Below, piece by piece: positions 5,146 through 7,404 of a stretch of 7,404 nt of DNA (the first letter of the stretch is position 1; each line of letters starts with the position of its first letter). Where the stretch lies: NCBI GenBank assembly GCA_018303895.1, contig JAGVXJ010000061.1, positions 1 through 7,404 on the forward strand. Direction: 5' to 3'. This stretch comes from Candidatus Pacearchaeota archaeon (lineage in GTDB: Archaea; Nanobdellota; Nanobdellia; Pacearchaeales; GW2011-AR1). Under the pieces are notes generated by a model. That model worked only from the letters and a program-made list of their open reading frames with translations. It did no database searches and was not told where the DNA came from. A program made the translations under genes and the position numbers.

Positions 5146-5165
5146 ATGTAATCTAAAAATAAAAA

Positions 5166-6413
5166 TTAATATCCGTATTTTTTATATCTCATCTTTCTTC
5201 TTATAGAATAAATAATTAACCAGATTAAATAAGTAATAAGAATTACAAATGCAAAGAATAAAATCAAATGAGCTTTTATCCAAGTTATAGATTCAAAGAA
5301 TAAAGTGGATTGAAATAAATAACCGATTTTTTCTAAAAGATAAGATAGGCTATCTCTGAAAAATAAAAATAAAATTAAGCACAAACCTAAAAGTGAAAAA
5401 AGAATTGTCGTCGTGATTTTATGTTTCTTTATCACAACACCTTCGGCATGCAACGCTTTTTTAATTTGTCTTCTTTCAATTAAGAAAATCAATAGAACAA
5501 TCAAACCCAAGAAAGCCATAATACCTATAAGTAAAACTGTTGTCAAATTAGGTAAAGGAACACTTCTTACTTCAACCTCGTCGCCCTTTACAAGAATTGA
5601 AATTGTTCTATAAGAAGTTGCTTTGTAATTATTAAAATCAAGCTCGGTATAAAATTTATAATTTCCTGACTGAATATCTTTCGGAATAAATAATTTCGCG
5701 TTTTCAGTTTTCTCCTCGAAATTTCCAACATAAATAACATCCGAACCTTCACTTATTTTTTTTCCATCCTGTTCAATCCAAAAATTCATTTTTACATCAT
5801 TTTCGATTTTAGCCATGCCTTTAAGGAAATAACTAAATTCAAAAAATTCTCCGAGTTTAACTGGCGACGAAAAATTAATTATTTTCACGTCGAATAATTT
5901 TACGCATCTGTGTTCCCAACAAGCTTTGTCGCCGGAACAATCTTTATTTTCAAAACATTCAGCGTTATAACATTCTCCATTAGAACAGTATTTCATTAAA
6001 CCACATTCGGAATCCAGAGAGCATTTTGGTTTAATTATTTCAGTAGAAGTTGTACTTCCTCCACCGCCACCTGGGCTTACTGGACAAGCCCCACAATCTC
6101 CAACACAAGAAGAACAAGTTTCCCCATTATTACACGTTCCATCCCCACAATAAGGTAAATTCAAAATGATTCCCAAAAATTTTCCAATTGGTCCGATGTT
6201 AGAGAAATAATTTGTCGAATTTGCATTTCCTGTTTGTCCAGAATACACATTCAAAAAAGTTGTTCCGTTATAATTTTCAATTAAAGAGTCAGAAGATTGT
6301 AAACCAGTAACAAACACATTAACAGAATAATTTTCATTGCTTGATCCATAAGAAGAAACAAAACTAATTAAACAAATAAACAAAATAAAAATAAATTTTT
6401 TTTTAAGTTTCAT
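5166..6413 (-). CDS. Cys-rich secreted-domain protein with three C-terminal membrane segments
   Basis: This is a 415-residue protein with no family I can name. Residues 1-21 are a signal peptide (basic MKLKKK, then a hydrophobic run). After an Asn/Ser-rich stretch come two cysteine modules. Residues 89-111 follow CGDGxCxxGExCxxCxxDCGxCP (Cys89, 94, 100, 103, 107, 110), a motif common in secreted archaeal and bacterial proteins, with an EF-hand-like acidic spacing that may bind calcium. After the linker SPGGGGGSTTST, residues 131-170 hold eight more cysteines. An Ig/CARDB-like beta domain follows (173-276), then hydrophobic helices at about 290-313, 335-353 and 381-402 and a basic tail. The Cys-rich and Ig-like parts should lie outside the cell, probably disulfide-bonded. 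The gene starts one base after the stop of the beta-helix gene (TAA-A-ATG), so the two are almost certainly co-transcribed and perhaps translationally coupled. A role as membrane anchor or partner of that adhesin is my inference. Confidence 0.85.
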   Translation of the reverse strand: MKLKKKFIFILFICLISFVSSYGSSNENYSVNVFVTGLQSSDSLIENYNGTTFLNVYSGQTGNANSTNYFSNIGPIGKFLGIILNLPYCGDGTCNNGETCSSCVGDCGACPVSPGGGGGSTTSTEIIKPKCSLDSECGLMKYCSNGECYNAECFENKDCSGDKACWEHRCVKLFDVKIINFSSPVKLGEFFEFSYFLKGMAKIENDVKMNFWIEQDGKKISEGSDVIYVGNFEEKTENAKLFIPKDIQSGNYKFYTELDFNNYKATSYRTISILVKGDEVEVRSVPLPNLTTVLLIGIMAFLGLIVLLIFLIERRQIKKALHAEGVVIKKHKITTTILFSLLGLCLILFLFFRDSLSYLLEKIGYLFQSTLFFESITWIKAHLILFFAFVILITYLIWLIIYSIRRKMRYKKYGY

Positions 6414-6414
6414 T

Positions 6415-7404
6415 TTATGTTGATACCACCGAAGCTACATTATTTGCTGTTCCTGAATTTGTTAAATTTGAAGCATCACATCCATAAGCAATTCCTCTAA
6501 CTGAATTTCTATCTCCACCTGCGATTAAGTTGACACCTGTTCCAGTATTTCCCGTTGCAGTTGTAATATATTTAACATTGACTTCGATATTATTGTAATC
6601 GTCGCCAACCACCACCCCTGTTACTCCACCAGTTCCAGTTCCACCAGTCACAGTTACTGAAGGTATTTCAATTTTGTAAGTTGAGTTTTGACTTATTGTT
6701 GAAAATATTTGTGCAGTATATCCTGCGTTTGGTGAAGTTATTGTAAATGGAGTATATTTTATATTAAATCGATTTGCATTTCCCCAAGTAAAAACTTGTC
6801 TTGTGTCTGCAATCATTGCTAATCCAGACGTTGGTGAAATGGTTAATAATAAATTTTCTGCGTTCACATTATCAACACGAACATCTAATAATCTTCTATT
6901 ATATCCATCACCAGCGACGTATAAATCTCCAGACAGCGTAGCATTATAACCAGTTGAAAGCATATCAATTTGTTGTTCTGTCGCTAAATTAATTAATACT
7001 TTATCAAAATAAATATTCTGATTATTCTGAATTGTGATATTAGTTGTTTCAGAGTAAGTTCCTCTTTTTACAAATATTGATTTCCCCACTCCTTCCGTCG
7101 TTACTGCCGTCGCTATTGAAGTATATTCACAACCAGAAGCACAAACCGTTCCGTCGTAACCAACAACATTCGTGGCGGATAGATTCCCGACAACATTCAA
7201 ATTCCCAGTAACATTAACTAATCCGTCGCCAGTTATTCTCATTCTTTCTGTTAATGTTGTATCTGCCTGTGCCGACTTCGTTGAAAACGAAAGATAACCT
7301 CTTGTTCCTGTATTAATATTATTTGCTAAAACAGGTGCAGAAATTGAAGCGAATATGGATTTGGAAAGTCCTGAACTATTAAATCCAAAACCAGCAAAAG
7401 ATAT
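6415..7404 (-). CDS. Tail-fibre-like / beta-helix surface protein, C-terminal 329 residues (5' end outside window)
   Basis: The frame is open from the right edge to a TAA at 6415; an internal ATG at 7242 is not the true start, because coding continues upstream for 54 more codons without a stop. Visible residues 35-61 contain GYLSFSTKS and TERMRITGDG, a module typical of phage tail fibres and fibre-like surface proteins, where 'ERMRI-x-x-x-G' precedes repeated V-G-N/T beta turns (here VTGNLNVVGNLSATN). From residue 88 on, CASGCEYTSIATAV and IFVKRGTYSE match the opening of pectate-lyase-like right-handed beta-helices ('Y-T-S-I-x-x-A-V ... G-T-Y'). The rest is short beta repeats rich in Thr, Asn and Gly, consistent with a beta-helix running to the C-terminus. 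No membrane anchor is present at the C-terminus, so retention at the surface must come from the unseen N-terminus or from the neighbouring membrane protein. Polysaccharide binding or cleavage is possible; no catalytic residues can be assigned. Confidence 0.8.
   Translation of the reverse strand: MSFAGFGFNSSGLSKSIFASISAPVLANNINTGTRGYLSFSTKSAQADTTLTERMRITGDGLVNVTGNLNVVGNLSATNVVGYDGTVCASGCEYTSIATAVTTEGVGKSIFVKRGTYSETTNITIQNNQNIYFDKVLINLATEQQIDMLSTGYNATLSGDLYVAGDGYNRRLLDVRVDNVNAENLLLTISPTSGLAMIADTRQVFTWGNANRFNIKYTPFTITSPNAGYTAQIFSTISQNSTYKIEIPSVTVTGGTGTGGVTGVVVGDDYNNIEVNVKYITTATGNTGTGVNLIAGGDRNSVRGIAYGCDASNLTNSGTANNVASVVST

Overview
The window looks like a piece of the chromosome of an AT-rich, small-genome archaeon, most likely a DPANN lineage of the Woesearchaeota/Pacearchaeota type. 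Four things point there: an archaeal SbcD/Mre11-related phosphoesterase; long sequon-rich surface proteins with a Gly-rich linker, a membrane-proximal domain and a C-terminal membrane anchor; archaeal TATA boxes (TTTATAAA) about 25-31 bases before start codons, implying leaderless mRNAs; and the absence of Shine-Dalgarno motifs at most starts. The lineage is an inference from protein style, not from a marker gene.

Layout, left to right. Bases 1-228 (minus) hold the N-terminal 76 codons of a NYN/LabA-like (PIN-fold) nuclease running off the left edge. A strong hairpin with a UUCG loop and a U-tract separates it from an upstream P-loop kinase (338-904, minus). Bases 905-1345 contain no protein gene; about 1023-1305 shows nested long-range base pairing and is best read as a structured RNA on the plus strand, with some resemblance to RNase P RNA. 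A calcineurin-type phosphoesterase follows (1346-2074, plus). It converges on a 742-residue surface protein (2318-4546, minus), and the 243 bases between them are filled by three related GC-rich repeat copies able to fold into hairpins, embedded in AT-rich direct repeats. A compact divergent promoter region (4547-4650) drives the surface protein leftwards and nucleoside diphosphate kinase (4651-5145, plus) rightwards. The right third is a minus-strand two-gene unit: the C-terminal 329 residues of a tail-fibre-like/beta-helix surface protein (6415-7404, open at the right edge), then, one base after its stop, a Cys-rich secreted-domain protein with three membrane segments (5166-6413).

The right half is mainly cell-surface machinery: a likely glycosylated single-pass protein, plus a beta-helix adhesin translated directly before a membrane-anchored Cys-rich partner. 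In a host-dependent archaeon such proteins are candidates for host contact, but nothing in the window proves this. The left half is nucleotide and RNA metabolism (NYN nuclease, small-molecule or RNA kinase, phosphoesterase, putative structured RNA, NDK). No transposase, CRISPR array, tRNA or rRNA is visible.
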